From Arthrobacter_H sp030452125 (lineage in GTDB: Bacteria > Actinomycetota > Actinomycetes > Actinomycetales > Micrococcaceae), in the NCBI GenBank assembly GCA_052379645.1, contig JBQSYU010000007.1: DNA of 64,000 nucleotides, one strand, 5' to 3'. A program made the translations under genes and the position numbers. Positions 1 to 8,418 of the stretch are shown here, in pieces; positions within the stretch are counted from its first letter, which is position 1; each line of letters opens with the position of its first letter. The notes beneath the pieces are model-generated. The model searched no databases. It saw nothing but the letters and a program-made list of their open reading frames with translations, and was not told the DNA's origin.

Positions 1-869
1 TCGATGACCCGCGATTCGTCCTCACCGGTGTGGAGGGTGGTCTCGCCGTCGAACATATTGGGGTCGGGGAACACCGCGGTGCCCTCGGTGCCGGCGATCT
101 CGACGAATCCTGCGCGTGGGAGTTTCGAGTCGAAGCTGAACACCGATTGTGCGCTCGCCCCCGATTCGAATTCGATCAATGCCGAGATATGGGTGGGGAC
201 CTCGACGGGGAATTCGGTTCCTGCCTTCGGTCCCGAGCCGATGGTGCGGGTGGGGCGGGCCTGGGAGGCGGTGGCGGCGACCCGTCGGACCGGACCGAAG
301 ACTTGGACCAGCGTGGTCAGGTAGTAGGGGCCGACGTCGAACATGGGGCCGGCGCCCTGTGCGAAGAGGAATTCGGGGCCGGGGTGCCAGGATTCGGGGC
401 CGGGGACCTGGAAGAGCGTGAGCCCGGTCAGTGGCTGGCCGATGGACCCGGCGCGGACCTCGCGCAGTGCGGTTTGCAGGCCGGCACCGAGGAACGTGTC
501 CGGGGCGACGGCGACGCGGACTCCTGCCTGGTGGGCGGCGTCCATGAGTTCGCGTCCTGATTCGCGGTCCAGGGCGTAGGGCTTCTCTCCCCAGACGTGC
601 TTGCCGGCACGGACGGCTTGGAGAGCGACCTCCACGTGCACTGCCGGGACGGTCAGGTTGACCACGATCTCCACGTCGGCGTTCTCCAAGAGTGCCTGAT
701 AGGAGCCCGAGTTCGGGACGCCCCATTTGGCTGCCTGGCTGGCGGCACGTTCCTCGTCGAGGTCGGCGATGAACAGGACCTTCAGGTCGGGGAAGCGGGT
801 CAGGTTCTCCAGATACTGGTCGCTGATGGTTCCTGCGCCGACGATGCCGACGCCCGTGGTGGTGTTCAT
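1..869 (-). CDS. Gfo/Idh/MocA family NAD(P)-dependent oxidoreductase (partial, runs off left edge)
   Basis: An open frame runs from the ATG at 869 to the window edge without a stop, so the C-terminus is missing. The N-terminus reads MNTTTGVGIVGAGTISDQYL, a Rossmann GxGxxG nucleotide-binding loop. It is followed by the typical GKHVWGEKPYALD segment, whose EKP lysine is catalytic in this family. The protein likely oxidises or reduces a sugar or inositol-type substrate in the cytosol; the substrate cannot be read. Its ATG overlaps the stop of the upstream isomerase gene by four bases (ATGA), so the two are translationally coupled and probably act in one sugar pathway under the divergent ROK regulator. 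Confidence 0.9.
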   Translation of the reverse strand, partial: MNTTTGVGIVGAGTISDQYLENLTRFPDLKVLFIADLDEERAASQAAKWGVPNSGSYQALLENADVEIVVNLTVPAVHVEVALQAVRAGKHVWGEKPYALDRESGRELMDAAHQAGVRVAVAPDTFLGAGLQTALREVRAGSIGQPLTGLTLFQVPGPESWHPGPEFLFAQGAGPMFDVGPYYLTTLVQVFGPVRRVAATASQARPTRTIGSGPKAGTEFPVEVPTHISALIEFESGASAQSVFSFDSKLPRAGFVEIAGTEGTAVFPDPNMFDGETTLHTGEDESRVI

Positions 870-1594
870 TTGGTGCCTGCCAGGAAGTTGTAGGAATCGG
901 TGACGGCTTGGAGGACGTCGCCGTTGAAGTCGTCGAGTTCGATCACGCGCAGTGCTTGGGGTGCGGCGGCGAGGATCTCAGCGATCGGCATGGAGCCGGC
1001 GCCGACGGCGACCTGTTCCTTGTCGTTCTTGGTCTTGGGTCCGTCCTTTACATGGAGGGCTTGGACCCGGTCGCCCAGGCGGCCCAGCAGCGCCGGGGCG
1101 CTTTCGCCGCCGACTTCTGCCCAGTAGGTGTCCACTTCCAGCACGACGGCGTCGCCCACCTCCTCGGCGAAGACCTCCAGGGCCGCAGATCCGTCAATGC
1201 GGTTCTCGAGTTCGAAGGCGTGGTTGTGGTAGCCGATGGCCAGCCCGTGCTCGGCGGCCTTCGCGGCGATGTCCTTCATGTCGCGGGCGATGCCGGCGAC
1301 GGATTCGCGGCTGGTCCAGCGGGATTCGTCGATATGCGGGTCGATGATGGTGGAGACGCCCAGTTGCTTCGCTGCGGCGAAGACGGCGTCCAGGTCGGCG
1401 TCGATGAGCTTCACATGGGCGGTCGGGGCCGCGAGTCCGAGGCGGCCCATGTGTTCCGCGTATTCCGCGGCCCGCTCGACGAAGGCGTAGGGCTCGACCT
1501 GGGTGAAGCCGATGCCGGCCATCGCTTCAAGCGTTCCGGGTAGGTCCTCGGCCAAATGGCCGCGGACCGTATAGAGCTGGACGGACGGTGTCAT
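866..1594 (-). CDS. Sugar phosphate isomerase/epimerase (xylose isomerase-like TIM barrel)
   Basis: A 242-residue protein of the AP-endonuclease-2/xylose-isomerase-like TIM-barrel family. Visible family features are the start MTPSVQLYTVRG, the central IGYHNHAFE segment with metal-ligand histidines, VLEVDTYWAEVGG and the C-terminal ALHVKDG strand with another ligand histidine. Such enzymes isomerise or epimerise keto-sugars using a divalent metal. The ATG at 1594 has a strong GAGGAG ribosome site 8 bases upstream. It is the first gene of a two-gene operon with the Gfo/Idh/MocA oxidoreductase (four-base overlap), a common pairing in inositol and rare-sugar catabolism. The exact substrate is unknown. 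Confidence 0.9.
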   Translation of the reverse strand: MTPSVQLYTVRGHLAEDLPGTLEAMAGIGFTQVEPYAFVERAAEYAEHMGRLGLAAPTAHVKLIDADLDAVFAAAKQLGVSTIIDPHIDESRWTSRESVAGIARDMKDIAAKAAEHGLAIGYHNHAFELENRIDGSAALEVFAEEVGDAVVLEVDTYWAEVGGESAPALLGRLGDRVQALHVKDGPKTKNDKEQVAVGAGSMPIAEILAAAPQALRVIELDDFNGDVLQAVTDSYNFLAGTK

Positions 1595-1680
1595 GAAAGG
1601 ACTCCTCGGTGCTGGGCGGACTATCGGTCTGCTGCCGCTGCGATCATCATCGTGACGGCAATCACATCAGCGTTGGAATG

Positions 1681-1709
1681 AGCGTACGAGTACTTTTGAC
1701 GAACGTCAA
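1681..1709 (-). promoter_or_regulatory. Promoter of the sugar operon with overlapping palindromic operator
   Basis: Read on the minus strand, TTGACG (1709-1704), a 17-base spacer and TACGCT (1686-1681) form a good promoter for the isomerase gene. The -35 element lies inside the inverted repeat TTGACG-AA-CGTCAA (1696-1709), with flanking CTTTTG and CAAAAG. A repressor bound there would block the -35. The adjacent divergent ROK regulator is the obvious candidate. Binding is inference. Confidence 0.55.
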
Positions 1710-1839
1710 GCAAAAGCTGTAGAGGTATACTCAGAAGACGATTCGTGGTCACGTTCTGGCACCAAGACGGGGAACGGCGAATCTGCTGGCATGATCACTG
1801 CTAAGAACCGATCACCGACGACGCACGAGAAGAGGGACC

Positions 1840-3030
1840 ATGCCAATCGACACGGCGGAGAACGGCACGGCCGACCTGGCCAAGGCCGGCGAATTCCTGC
1901 AGTTGCTACGCGACGGACGCCCCCGGACCCGCGCCGAGTTGGCGCAGGTCACCGGCATGGCTCGATCCACCGTGGCGTCCCGCGTGGACACCCTCCTGCA
2001 GCTCGGTTACGTCGCCCCGGTCGGCGATTCCACCTCGACCGGCGGTCGCCCACCGTCGCTCTTCGCGCTCAACCCCGACGCCCGCGTCGTCATCGGCGCT
2101 GACCTGGGGGCCAGCCACGCCCGTGCCGTGCTGGCCAACCTCGCGGGGGAAGTCAAGGCCGAGTTCTGGGAGATGCTGCCGATCGCCGACGGCCCCGAGG
2201 CCGTGGTGGGCTGGCTGGCCCAGACCATCGGCCGGCTGCTCTCCGAGGCGGGATGCACGACCAACGAGCTTGCGGCCATCGGTGTCGGTCTCCCCGGCCC
2301 GGTGGAATTTCAAACAGGTCGACCGGTCAGCCCACCGATCATGCCGGGCTGGGACGGTTACGATCTGCCGGCGAGGCTGCATCAGGACTACGACGTCCCG
2401 GTGCTCGTGGATAACGACGTGAACATCATGGCCCTGGGCGAACACAAGGCGAACCTCCCCACCGACCAGGACATCCTCTTCGTCAAGGTCGCCACGGGCA
2501 TCGGCGCCGGCATCATCGCCGGCGGGAACCTCGAACGTGGAGCCCAGGGAACCGCAGGGGACCTCGGACACGTGCGGGTCCCCGGCGGACCAGAGACCCT
2601 CTGCACGTGCGGGAATGTCGGGTGCCTGGAGGCCGTCGCCAGCGGTCCGGCCATCGCCCTGAAGTTGGGCCTGACCGGCGAACCGGGACAGAACATCCCC
2701 TCGCTCGTGGCCCAACAAGTGCGCGACGGGGATGCCGCCGCCATTGCCGCAGTGCGCCAGGCAGGCCGGGACCTGGGCAGTGTCCTGGCCACCTGCGTCA
2801 GCCTGCTGAACCCCTCGGTCATCGTCGTCGGCGGCTCATTGGCCCAGGTCGGCGAGCACCTCTTAGCGGGGATCCGAGAGGTGGTCTATCAGCGCTCGCT
2901 CCCCCTGGCCACCAAGCACCTGCGCATCATCGCCTCCAGCTCCGGCTCCCACGCTGGCGTCTTGGGCGCGGTGGCCTTGGCGACGGAGTTCGCGCTGTCG
3001 CCAAAGGCGATCGAGACGGCGACCATCTAA
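1840..3030 (+). CDS. ROK family transcriptional regulator (winged HTH plus sugar-kinase-like domain)
   Basis: A 396-residue protein with an N-terminal winged helix-turn-helix (about residues 14-60, containing RAELAQVTGMARSTVASRV), then an ASKHA sugar-kinase fold. The kinase part shows the phosphate loop DLGASHARAVLANLAG, the catalytic-type DNDVNIMALGE and the zinc motif CTCGNVGCLEAVASGP near residues 254-268. The combination is the NagC/XylR-type ROK repressor architecture, in which a sugar effector releases operator DNA. The ATG at 1840 is preceded by GAGGGA. It is transcribed divergently from the isomerase/dehydrogenase operon, so it probably controls it through the palindrome at 1696-1709. 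Whether the kinase domain still phosphorylates sugar is not known. Confidence 0.92.
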   Translation: MPIDTAENGTADLAKAGEFLQLLRDGRPRTRAELAQVTGMARSTVASRVDTLLQLGYVAPVGDSTSTGGRPPSLFALNPDARVVIGADLGASHARAVLANLAGEVKAEFWEMLPIADGPEAVVGWLAQTIGRLLSEAGCTTNELAAIGVGLPGPVEFQTGRPVSPPIMPGWDGYDLPARLHQDYDVPVLVDNDVNIMALGEHKANLPTDQDILFVKVATGIGAGIIAGGNLERGAQGTAGDLGHVRVPGGPETLCTCGNVGCLEAVASGPAIALKLGLTGEPGQNIPSLVAQQVRDGDAAAIAAVRQAGRDLGSVLATCVSLLNPSVIVVGGSLAQVGEHLLAGIREVVYQRSLPLATKHLRIIASSSGSHAGVLGAVALATEFALSPKAIETATI

Positions 3031-3105
3031 CAGCCGGCCCTTACGAGCTGCCGCAGACAATGTCGTCTCGAATGCCGGGTAGATACTCCAAATACCCTCG
3101 GCTTG

Positions 3106-3127
3106 CGTGGACCACACCGGGTCCACG
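3106..3127. terminator. Hairpin downstream of the ROK gene
   Basis: CGTGGACC and GGTCCACG form a perfect 8-bp stem with a 6-base loop, about 75 bases after the ROK stop. There is no clear T-run, so it is only a weak terminator candidate. The rest of 3031-3266 shows no gene I can support. Confidence 0.35.
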
Positions 3128-3266
3128 ATGCTAACACTAGCTCACCGCCTGCAGCTAAGGTACGGCGGATTACACGAGTGCGAAGAAATCGTCCTTTGAC
3201 GGCACCCGGGTCGCCAACCACTCCATGGTCGCGGTCGTGTCCCCCGAAAAATTTCTACACCACATC

Positions 3267-3300
3267 TTGACGGACTACATTTAAGATATATAGTTGATCT
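3267..3300 (+). promoter_or_regulatory. Strong promoter giving an apparently leaderless transcript
   Basis: TTGACG (3267-3272), a 16-base spacer and TATAGT (3289-3294) make a near-consensus promoter. Only six bases (3295-3300) separate the -10 hexamer from the ATG at 3301, so transcription should start at or next to the A of the start codon. No ribosome site is present. Leaderless mRNAs are common in actinobacteria. Confidence 0.65.
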
Positions 3301-3552
3301 ATGTCCGACAAATCTTCAAGAAGTAAGTCCAGTGAAACCCGGAACGGTAGATTCCGCCGGTTGGCCGCGACTCGAGGAGATCGGCTTATCCGGGAGATTT
3401 CCTTACTAGGGAACCTCTCCAACCGAAAGAACTATGAGTACACGCCAGAAGAGGTAGAAGCGCTTTTTCGTCCGATCGAGGCCGAGATACAAGAAGTGCG
3501 AGCCCTCTTCGATCCCGATTCCCCCTCCGACAGAAAGGTGTCATTCGAATGA
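3301..3552 (+). CDS. Small conserved protein heading the GHKL/DUF6339 cassette
   Basis: An 83-residue charged protein. Residues 1-25 are basic (SRSKSSETRNGRFRRL), the middle holds RLIREISLLGNLSNRKNYEY, and the rest is a predicted helix (TPEEVEALFRPIEAEIQEVR). The GNLSNRxNYEYTxEEV signature resembles a small protein I have seen beside restriction-type gene clusters, but its function is not established and I recall no named family. Its stop overlaps the ATPase start by four bases. It is translated from an apparently leaderless message. Possible roles are assembly factor or DNA-binding subunit; both are guesses. Confidence 0.75.
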   Translation: MSDKSSRSKSSETRNGRFRRLAATRGDRLIREISLLGNLSNRKNYEYTPEEVEALFRPIEAEIQEVRALFDPDSPSDRKVSFE

Positions 3553-5438
3553 CCTCTGCGAACTTCGGTTTCTATTTCGAGGCCGCCGGCAAGACCGCTA
3601 CCCAAGGTGCCATTTCTCCGGCCGCGCAGTTCTTCGAAGGCTCAAGGGCCGAAACCTCCTTAGTCCGTGAGACCGGCCAGAACTCCATCGATGCCCGTGC
3701 CGATGTCGATCCCGTGAGGATCGTCTTCGAATTGGCAGACATTCCCACCGACGACATTCCGGGAATGGATGGTCTGCGAACCCATCTCGCACAGGTGGAA
3801 GAGCAGACACGGGAGTCGCAGGGGCACGAAAACATGAAGTTGGCCCATGAAACCGCATTGCGGACGACTATTCCCGTGCTGCGCATCGGCGACTATGGCA
3901 CCAAAGGCCTGAGCGGCACCGAGTCCATCGATGACCCCAAGTCCCCGCTTAGCGCCCTGACGAGAGGGGCGGGTATTTCCGCTGACGACGGATCCCGAGG
4001 CGGTTCCTTCGGCATCGGTTCGGCCGTGGGGCCCATGGCCTCGGATATGAGCACCGTTCTCTACACATCTCTTCCTTCGGACGGCAACGAGGTGATCTTC
4101 GCCGGTTACAGCTGCCTGGCATCGCACCGTGACGCCGAGGGGACCTGGCGCGTGGGTGATGGGTTCTACACAGAACAGTCCCACGACGAGGATTTCCGCT
4201 ACCTGCGCAACCCCGGCCCCGTCGGGCCATTTCCACAACGAACGGACGCCGGCACCGACCTGTACATCCTCGGATACCGTAAGGCCGAAGAGGACAGCAC
4301 ACTCCAGCACATCAAGGTCGCCTTCATGAGGAATTTTCTCCTAGCGATCCACCGCGGCGAACTCATTGTGGAGGGCATAACCCCGTCAGGAACGTGGTGC
4401 TTGGACGCGGAAAGGCTCAAGACAGAAGTGTTAGAAGATGGGGAATCCGCGGCCTTCTTCCGTGCCATCACGGACCCCAATCCCATCGTCGGAACACACG
4501 AAAAACTCGGCCAGATGACCCTGTACGTCAATGTCGACGACTCCCTAACCACCTCGCTGCATACGATCACCGTCCGCAGGCCCCTCATGAAGATCGACAC
4601 GTTCAAACACACGTCGATTCCAGTGAAGTACGCGGCGGTGCTGGAGTGTTTCGACGAGAAGGGCAACACCCTACTGCGCAAGCTCGAGCCACCCCAACAC
4701 CACAAATGGGATGCCGGACGCTCCGAAGGCGGGGGGAAACTAATCAAAGACCTCAAGGCCTTCGTCCGCAACGGCCTCAAGAGCCGGGTCAAGGAGCAAA
4801 TCGGCGAACAGGTCCATGTCAAAGGCCTATCCAAATACCTTCCCGATGAGCTGTTCGAAGAGAGGACTCTGACCGAAGCCGGGCCCACAGGAACCCCCGA
4901 CACAGGGTCTGGAACCACCCGTGAATCCAGCACGGTCCAAGGCCGCGAAGAAGCGGAAAAGCCTGCCTCTGTCGGCGGTCGCAAGGCCGTCAGCGTCCGG
5001 GTGAAGACCTCGGCCGGCGGCGATGGCCCGTCCCCTGCTGAAAAGGGCAAGGATGCCGGCGGTGGCAAGAAGCGTGACAACAAGGGTGGGAACATCGCCG
5101 GCAATGGCAAGGAAGGTGACGGAACGGGACGGATCAGCGCCGGTAACGTCCGATTCCGAAGCTGGTCCGACGCCAGCAGCGGCGACGTCTGCCTTGCCCT
5201 GACCTCTCTAGAAGATATCTCCGGTGACGTGCAGCTTCTTGCACTCGGACCTGGCGGGAGCATCGAGGAAGACTACGAACTGCCGATCGACAAAGTCTCC
5301 ATCATTACCGCAGGGGTTACCAGCCCGTTGAAACACCAAGGAAACACCTTGACCCAACTCGAGCTAAAGGCCGGGACCACATCCCAGGTCCGGCTCACAC
5401 TTTCGTCCAACCACCGCTACCGTTTGGGGATCAAATGA
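3549..5438 (+). CDS. GHKL (Hsp90/MutL/MORC-like) ATPase of a defence cassette
   Basis: A 629-residue protein. The Bergerat ATP-binding fold is marked by the N-box ETGQNSIDA (residues 41-49, with the magnesium-coordinating Asn), the G1 box GDYGTKGL (114-121) and the G2 box GGSFGIGSAV (151-160). Beyond the ATPase core comes a domain I do not recognise. A low-complexity Gly/Lys/Glu linker (about residues 445-535) follows, then a small beta-rich C-terminal domain ending in HRYRLGIK. MutL/MORC-type GHKL ATPases are known components of predicted restriction-modification operons, where they are thought to act as DNA clamps or remodelling motors. Its stop overlaps the next start (ATGA). No nuclease motif is visible in this protein itself. 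Confidence 0.85.
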   Translation: MTSANFGFYFEAAGKTATQGAISPAAQFFEGSRAETSLVRETGQNSIDARADVDPVRIVFELADIPTDDIPGMDGLRTHLAQVEEQTRESQGHENMKLAHETALRTTIPVLRIGDYGTKGLSGTESIDDPKSPLSALTRGAGISADDGSRGGSFGIGSAVGPMASDMSTVLYTSLPSDGNEVIFAGYSCLASHRDAEGTWRVGDGFYTEQSHDEDFRYLRNPGPVGPFPQRTDAGTDLYILGYRKAEEDSTLQHIKVAFMRNFLLAIHRGELIVEGITPSGTWCLDAERLKTEVLEDGESAAFFRAITDPNPIVGTHEKLGQMTLYVNVDDSLTTSLHTITVRRPLMKIDTFKHTSIPVKYAAVLECFDEKGNTLLRKLEPPQHHKWDAGRSEGGGKLIKDLKAFVRNGLKSRVKEQIGEQVHVKGLSKYLPDELFEERTLTEAGPTGTPDTGSGTTRESSTVQGREEAEKPASVGGRKAVSVRVKTSAGGDGPSPAEKGKDAGGGKKRDNKGGNIAGNGKEGDGTGRISAGNVRFRSWSDASSGDVCLALTSLEDISGDVQLLALGPGGSIEEDYELPIDKVSIITAGVTSPLKHQGNTLTQLELKAGTTSQVRLTLSSNHRYRLGIK

Positions 5439-6295
5439 GCAGCACCACCCGCGGGTCGTATCCGCATCCCGTCCTCGATGATTCCGACGACGTCGGTGCC
5501 GAAATCGAGGTCTTCAACGCCTCGTTCGCCCCGAGCGTCGACGACGTCGAGATCAAGTTCCAGGTACGCATGACAGAACCACGAATCCAAGCCCTCATCG
5601 ATGAGGGGTCAGCCAAGTACAGCTTCCGATGGTCCTGCACCGCCACCCTTGCCAGCGAGGAGCTAGGGGCCAAGCTCAACATGCACCATACCGACAGCAC
5701 CGGCTATATCGGATGGATCGACCAGCAATCCGTTAGCGGCACGGTCAGGCTCGAACTCAGGGTCGTCGCCACCAAACCCATCGAGAAGTACCGACCGGAA
5801 AACCAGCACCCAGACTACGGCGACGCGGACTTCCACCTCCTGCCCGGTGACATCCTCGCGGACGCCGGCGTCCTCGAATTCGAGGCGGAAAAGCTCTACG
5901 ACCCCCTCAATCCGCCCCTCGGATCGTGCTTCGAGTTCGTTGCCGACTCCAATCTGAAGCGCGGCTTGCGGATCAGATTCGATGACGACGAGCACATCCT
6001 CGTGACCTTCCCCGTTGAAGTCCTTCAAGGGTTCGGCATGCTCCGCAACCGTCAAGACCTGCAGATCAGTCTCGTCGTCCTCCCCGCCCTCATGGAAACC
6101 ATCTCCTTCATCAAAACCAATGAAACATCCGGCGACGGCGAAGACCTGACCGATAGGAAGTGGTACACCGCCATAAATCGGCTCATGGAAGGATCACGTT
6201 CCGGTGACATGAGTCCCTTTCAGATGGCGCAGGAAATCCTCGGAAACCCCTTGGACACATCTCTCACCACCACCTTCGACAATCTGGGGGACTAG
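5435..6295 (+). CDS. Unknown protein between the GHKL ATPase and the DUF6339 protein
   Basis: A 286-residue protein I do not recognise. It looks beta-rich through residues 20-200 (alternating hydrophobic stretches such as RLELRVVATKPIEKY and GLRIRFDDDEHILVTFPVEVLQGFG) and ends in a helical tail. There are no membrane segments, signal peptide or evident catalytic triad. It begins inside the ATPase stop codon (four-base overlap) and ends three bases before the DUF6339 start, so it is made in fixed proportion with both and is probably a subunit of the same complex. The tail pattern ITNRLM/FQMAQEIL type helices could be an interaction surface (inference). Confidence 0.8.
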   Translation: MSSTTRGSYPHPVLDDSDDVGAEIEVFNASFAPSVDDVEIKFQVRMTEPRIQALIDEGSAKYSFRWSCTATLASEELGAKLNMHHTDSTGYIGWIDQQSVSGTVRLELRVVATKPIEKYRPENQHPDYGDADFHLLPGDILADAGVLEFEAEKLYDPLNPPLGSCFEFVADSNLKRGLRIRFDDDEHILVTFPVEVLQGFGMLRNRQDLQISLVVLPALMETISFIKTNETSGDGEDLTDRKWYTAINRLMEGSRSGDMSPFQMAQEILGNPLDTSLTTTFDNLGD

Positions 6296-6298
6296 ACC

Positions 6299-7054
6299 AT
6301 GGAAGACAACCGTGCCCGCTCACTCACCAAGCAGGCCGTGGTCGAGCTCAATTCCGCACTCGACGCCGCCGATACCTATGAAGGCTTCTTCGCCCACGCC
6401 GATACGATCGTGCACCGCGAGGAAAACCAGCTGGAGCTGCCCGTGGACCTGGGCGCGCCAGAGCGGCTGGACGACACGAAAGGGCCCGGACGCGACGTCG
6501 AGAACGCCCCCTTGGTGTACGAGTATCTGGGGGCCTTGGACCGCGCCAATGCCTCGGACCGACGCCTATGGACCTACCTCGCATTCACCACGTACCGCGA
6601 ATACATGGAAACCCGCTGGCCACTAGCCGACGTACGCAACTGGAAAAACCGTGTCCGGACCCGCTGGCTCATGGGCAATGCCACCCGAGGTCGCCTCATC
6701 AGGCATGGCATCGCCCGCCTCTGGTGGGTGTCCTCCCTGACCTACGACCCCCAACGGAAGCATCCGCTGGCACAATCCACCGGCGACCCCTTCGCCTATA
6801 CCCGCGAGGCCTTCAAGAACGAGGACCGCCTCAACGCCCTCTTCGACCGGGAAGCAGGAGCGCTACCCGACCTGGTCCGCAGCGTCCTGGAACACGCGGC
6901 AAAGGGAGGCACCAATGCAACAGACAAACACCTCCAATCAATAATGATGGAAATGACACTCGTCTATGGATACCGCGACATCTCCTACCTCGACGCAGCT
7001 GGCCTACGGTCCCTCGTGGTCGACTCCGCGCCCCTCGTGCCTGCCAAGAAATGA
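6299..7054 (+). CDS. DUF6339 family protein
   Basis: A 251-residue helical protein. RLWTYLAFTTYREYMETRW (about residues 89-107) and RHGIARLWWVSSLTYD (135-150) match the RLW...RxGIxRLWW pattern of DUF6339, a family of unknown function that often sits in cytosine-methyltransferase restriction islands. The call is from memory of the pattern. It starts three bases after the previous stop, and its own stop (7052-7054) overlaps the ATG at 7051 of the broken HTH-EVE-HNH gene. It is therefore the fourth coupled gene of the cassette. No catalytic residues can be assigned. Confidence 0.72.
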   Translation: MEDNRARSLTKQAVVELNSALDAADTYEGFFAHADTIVHREENQLELPVDLGAPERLDDTKGPGRDVENAPLVYEYLGALDRANASDRRLWTYLAFTTYREYMETRWPLADVRNWKNRVRTRWLMGNATRGRLIRHGIARLWWVSSLTYDPQRKHPLAQSTGDPFAYTREAFKNEDRLNALFDREAGALPDLVRSVLEHAAKGGTNATDKHLQSIMMEMTLVYGYRDISYLDAAGLRSLVVDSAPLVPAKK

Positions 7055-8217
7055 ACATGGAAGTGGAAAGAGATGCCGTGCCGATAGGATTGACTGCCAC
7101 CGAAGCGGCCCGGCGGCTTTGACTTGGTCCAAAGGCATTGCGCCAGAAGCTACGCAACAGGGTCCTGCCCGGCCGCCAGATCCACGGCGACCACTGGGTC
7201 ATCTATGAATAAGATCTCGCCGCTTATGCCCGCAGGGCCGGCTATGACTACCGGAAGTCACCAACAAACTCTGGCCCGGCCTCTCCCCCGGCACCGTCCG
7301 ACCTGCCGGATTCCGTCGGGGCCACAACATGGTTGTTGCGCGCAGTCTCCGGCGATCGGGCCTTTGGCAGCAATGACGGATACGACGATGAACCCGAAAC
7401 CCATTACCGGTGGGACGATACCGTCCCCAACCACGGGCGCATCAACGTCGGCGATACCGTCGTGCTGTGGGATAAGAAGGCCATCATCGAGGCCTCGGTC
7501 ATCGAAAGAGTCGACATCACTGAATCCTCCACGCGGGTGTATCGGTCTCTGAACTGCTGCAAGGAACGCAAGACTAAGCAACCCCGCTACCGGTGCTTCA
7601 AATGCGAAAAGGAGTTCGATGAACCAACCGTCGAGAACAAGGACGTCGTTGAATACACCGCCCGTTACGGGACCTCACGGGTGTCCTTGGATGGCCTGCT
7701 GGACGGGGCTACCCTGCGCCGCTCCTGCCTGAGTCCGAACTCCCAGCTGAGTCTGTGCCCCCTGCACTGGCCGACCTTCCAGAGCGAACTCTCACAGTCC
7801 GGCGGCCCGGAACTCTTGACCGCTCTGCAGGCGTCGACGCGGACCATCGCGGGCGGGCACCGGAGCGCGAACGTCCGGGCCCGGATCGGACAAGGCCAAT
7901 TCCGCCGCGACCTGCTGACCTCGATGGGACATGTTTGCGTTTTCACCGGTCCCACCCCGGCCCAGGCTTTGGAAGCGGCCCACCTCTACAGCTTCGCGGC
8001 GGTGGGTGAACACCACGAACACTGGGGCCTGCTGATGCGCCGGGACCTGCACCGGCTTTTCGACCTCGGGCTTATCGCGGTGGACCCGGCTACCCAGGCC
8101 ATCGACGTCGCCGACTCCTTGGCTTCCTACGCGCTCTATGCCGGCATAGGGCGGCCAACCCTTGCATGTGGGTTTGAAAAGTCGGCAGCTGGCGTGGCTG
8201 GACGACCACTGACGTGA
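7051..8217 (+). pseudogene. Broken HTH-EVE-HNH endonuclease gene (two nonsense codons, probable 3' frameshift)
   Basis: One reading frame runs from the ATG at 7051 (overlapping the DUF6339 stop) to 8217, interrupted by TGA at 7120 and TAA at 7210. Read through the stops it gives a helix-turn-helix segment (LTATEAARRL then LGPKALRQKLRNRVLPGRQI), a Pro/Ser linker and an EVE/PUA-like domain (WLLRAVSGDRAFGSNDGYDD, VPNHGRINVGDTVVLWDKK). A Cys-pair segment (YRCFKCEKEF) and an HNH nuclease of the HNH_2 type (CVFTGPTPAQALEAAHLY, GLLMRRDLHRLFDLGLI) follow. Near the end, dropping one C of CCC (8159-8161) would give a different tail, LHVGLKSRQLAWLDDH, ending at 8212, which looks more family-like. The piece from the TTG at 7333 is 294 codons and could still be expressed, but it lacks the natural EVE start. 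EVE domains bind modified bases and HNH domains cut DNA, so the ancestor was probably a modification-sensing nuclease. Confidence 0.75.
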
Positions 8218-8381
8218 ACACCGCACCCCCACCGGCTGAAGCCCTCCCCGTATCGCCTCCCCCGTGCCACCGTTGGGTGTTCTAATCCGTCGGTGGCGGC
8301 TGGGAAACTATCCATGCTCGAGGACGGGAAGCCACCGGGTTTCCGCCACGGCGTGGCATCCGCGCAAAAGAACGAATATGC

Positions 8382-8392
8382 GACATGATGTC
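8382..8392. promoter_or_regulatory. Candidate methyltransferase operator (GACA-TGA-TGTC)
   Basis: A perfect 11-base inverted repeat 26 bases upstream of the methyltransferase start. The EcoRII-like enzyme M.SsoII represses its own gene through an N-terminal HTH that binds a GGACA...TGTCC inverted repeat. The same layout (N-terminal HTH plus GACA/TGTC repeat before the gene) appears here. Binding is inference. Confidence 0.45.
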
Positions 8393-8418
8393 AGGTAGTT
8401 AACCCAGATAAGGATGTC

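Noticed and set aside
22..726. A 234-codon minus-strand frame at the left edge
   Set aside because: It is out of frame with the real oxidoreductase, which is open from 869 to the edge and carries the GxGxxG loop.
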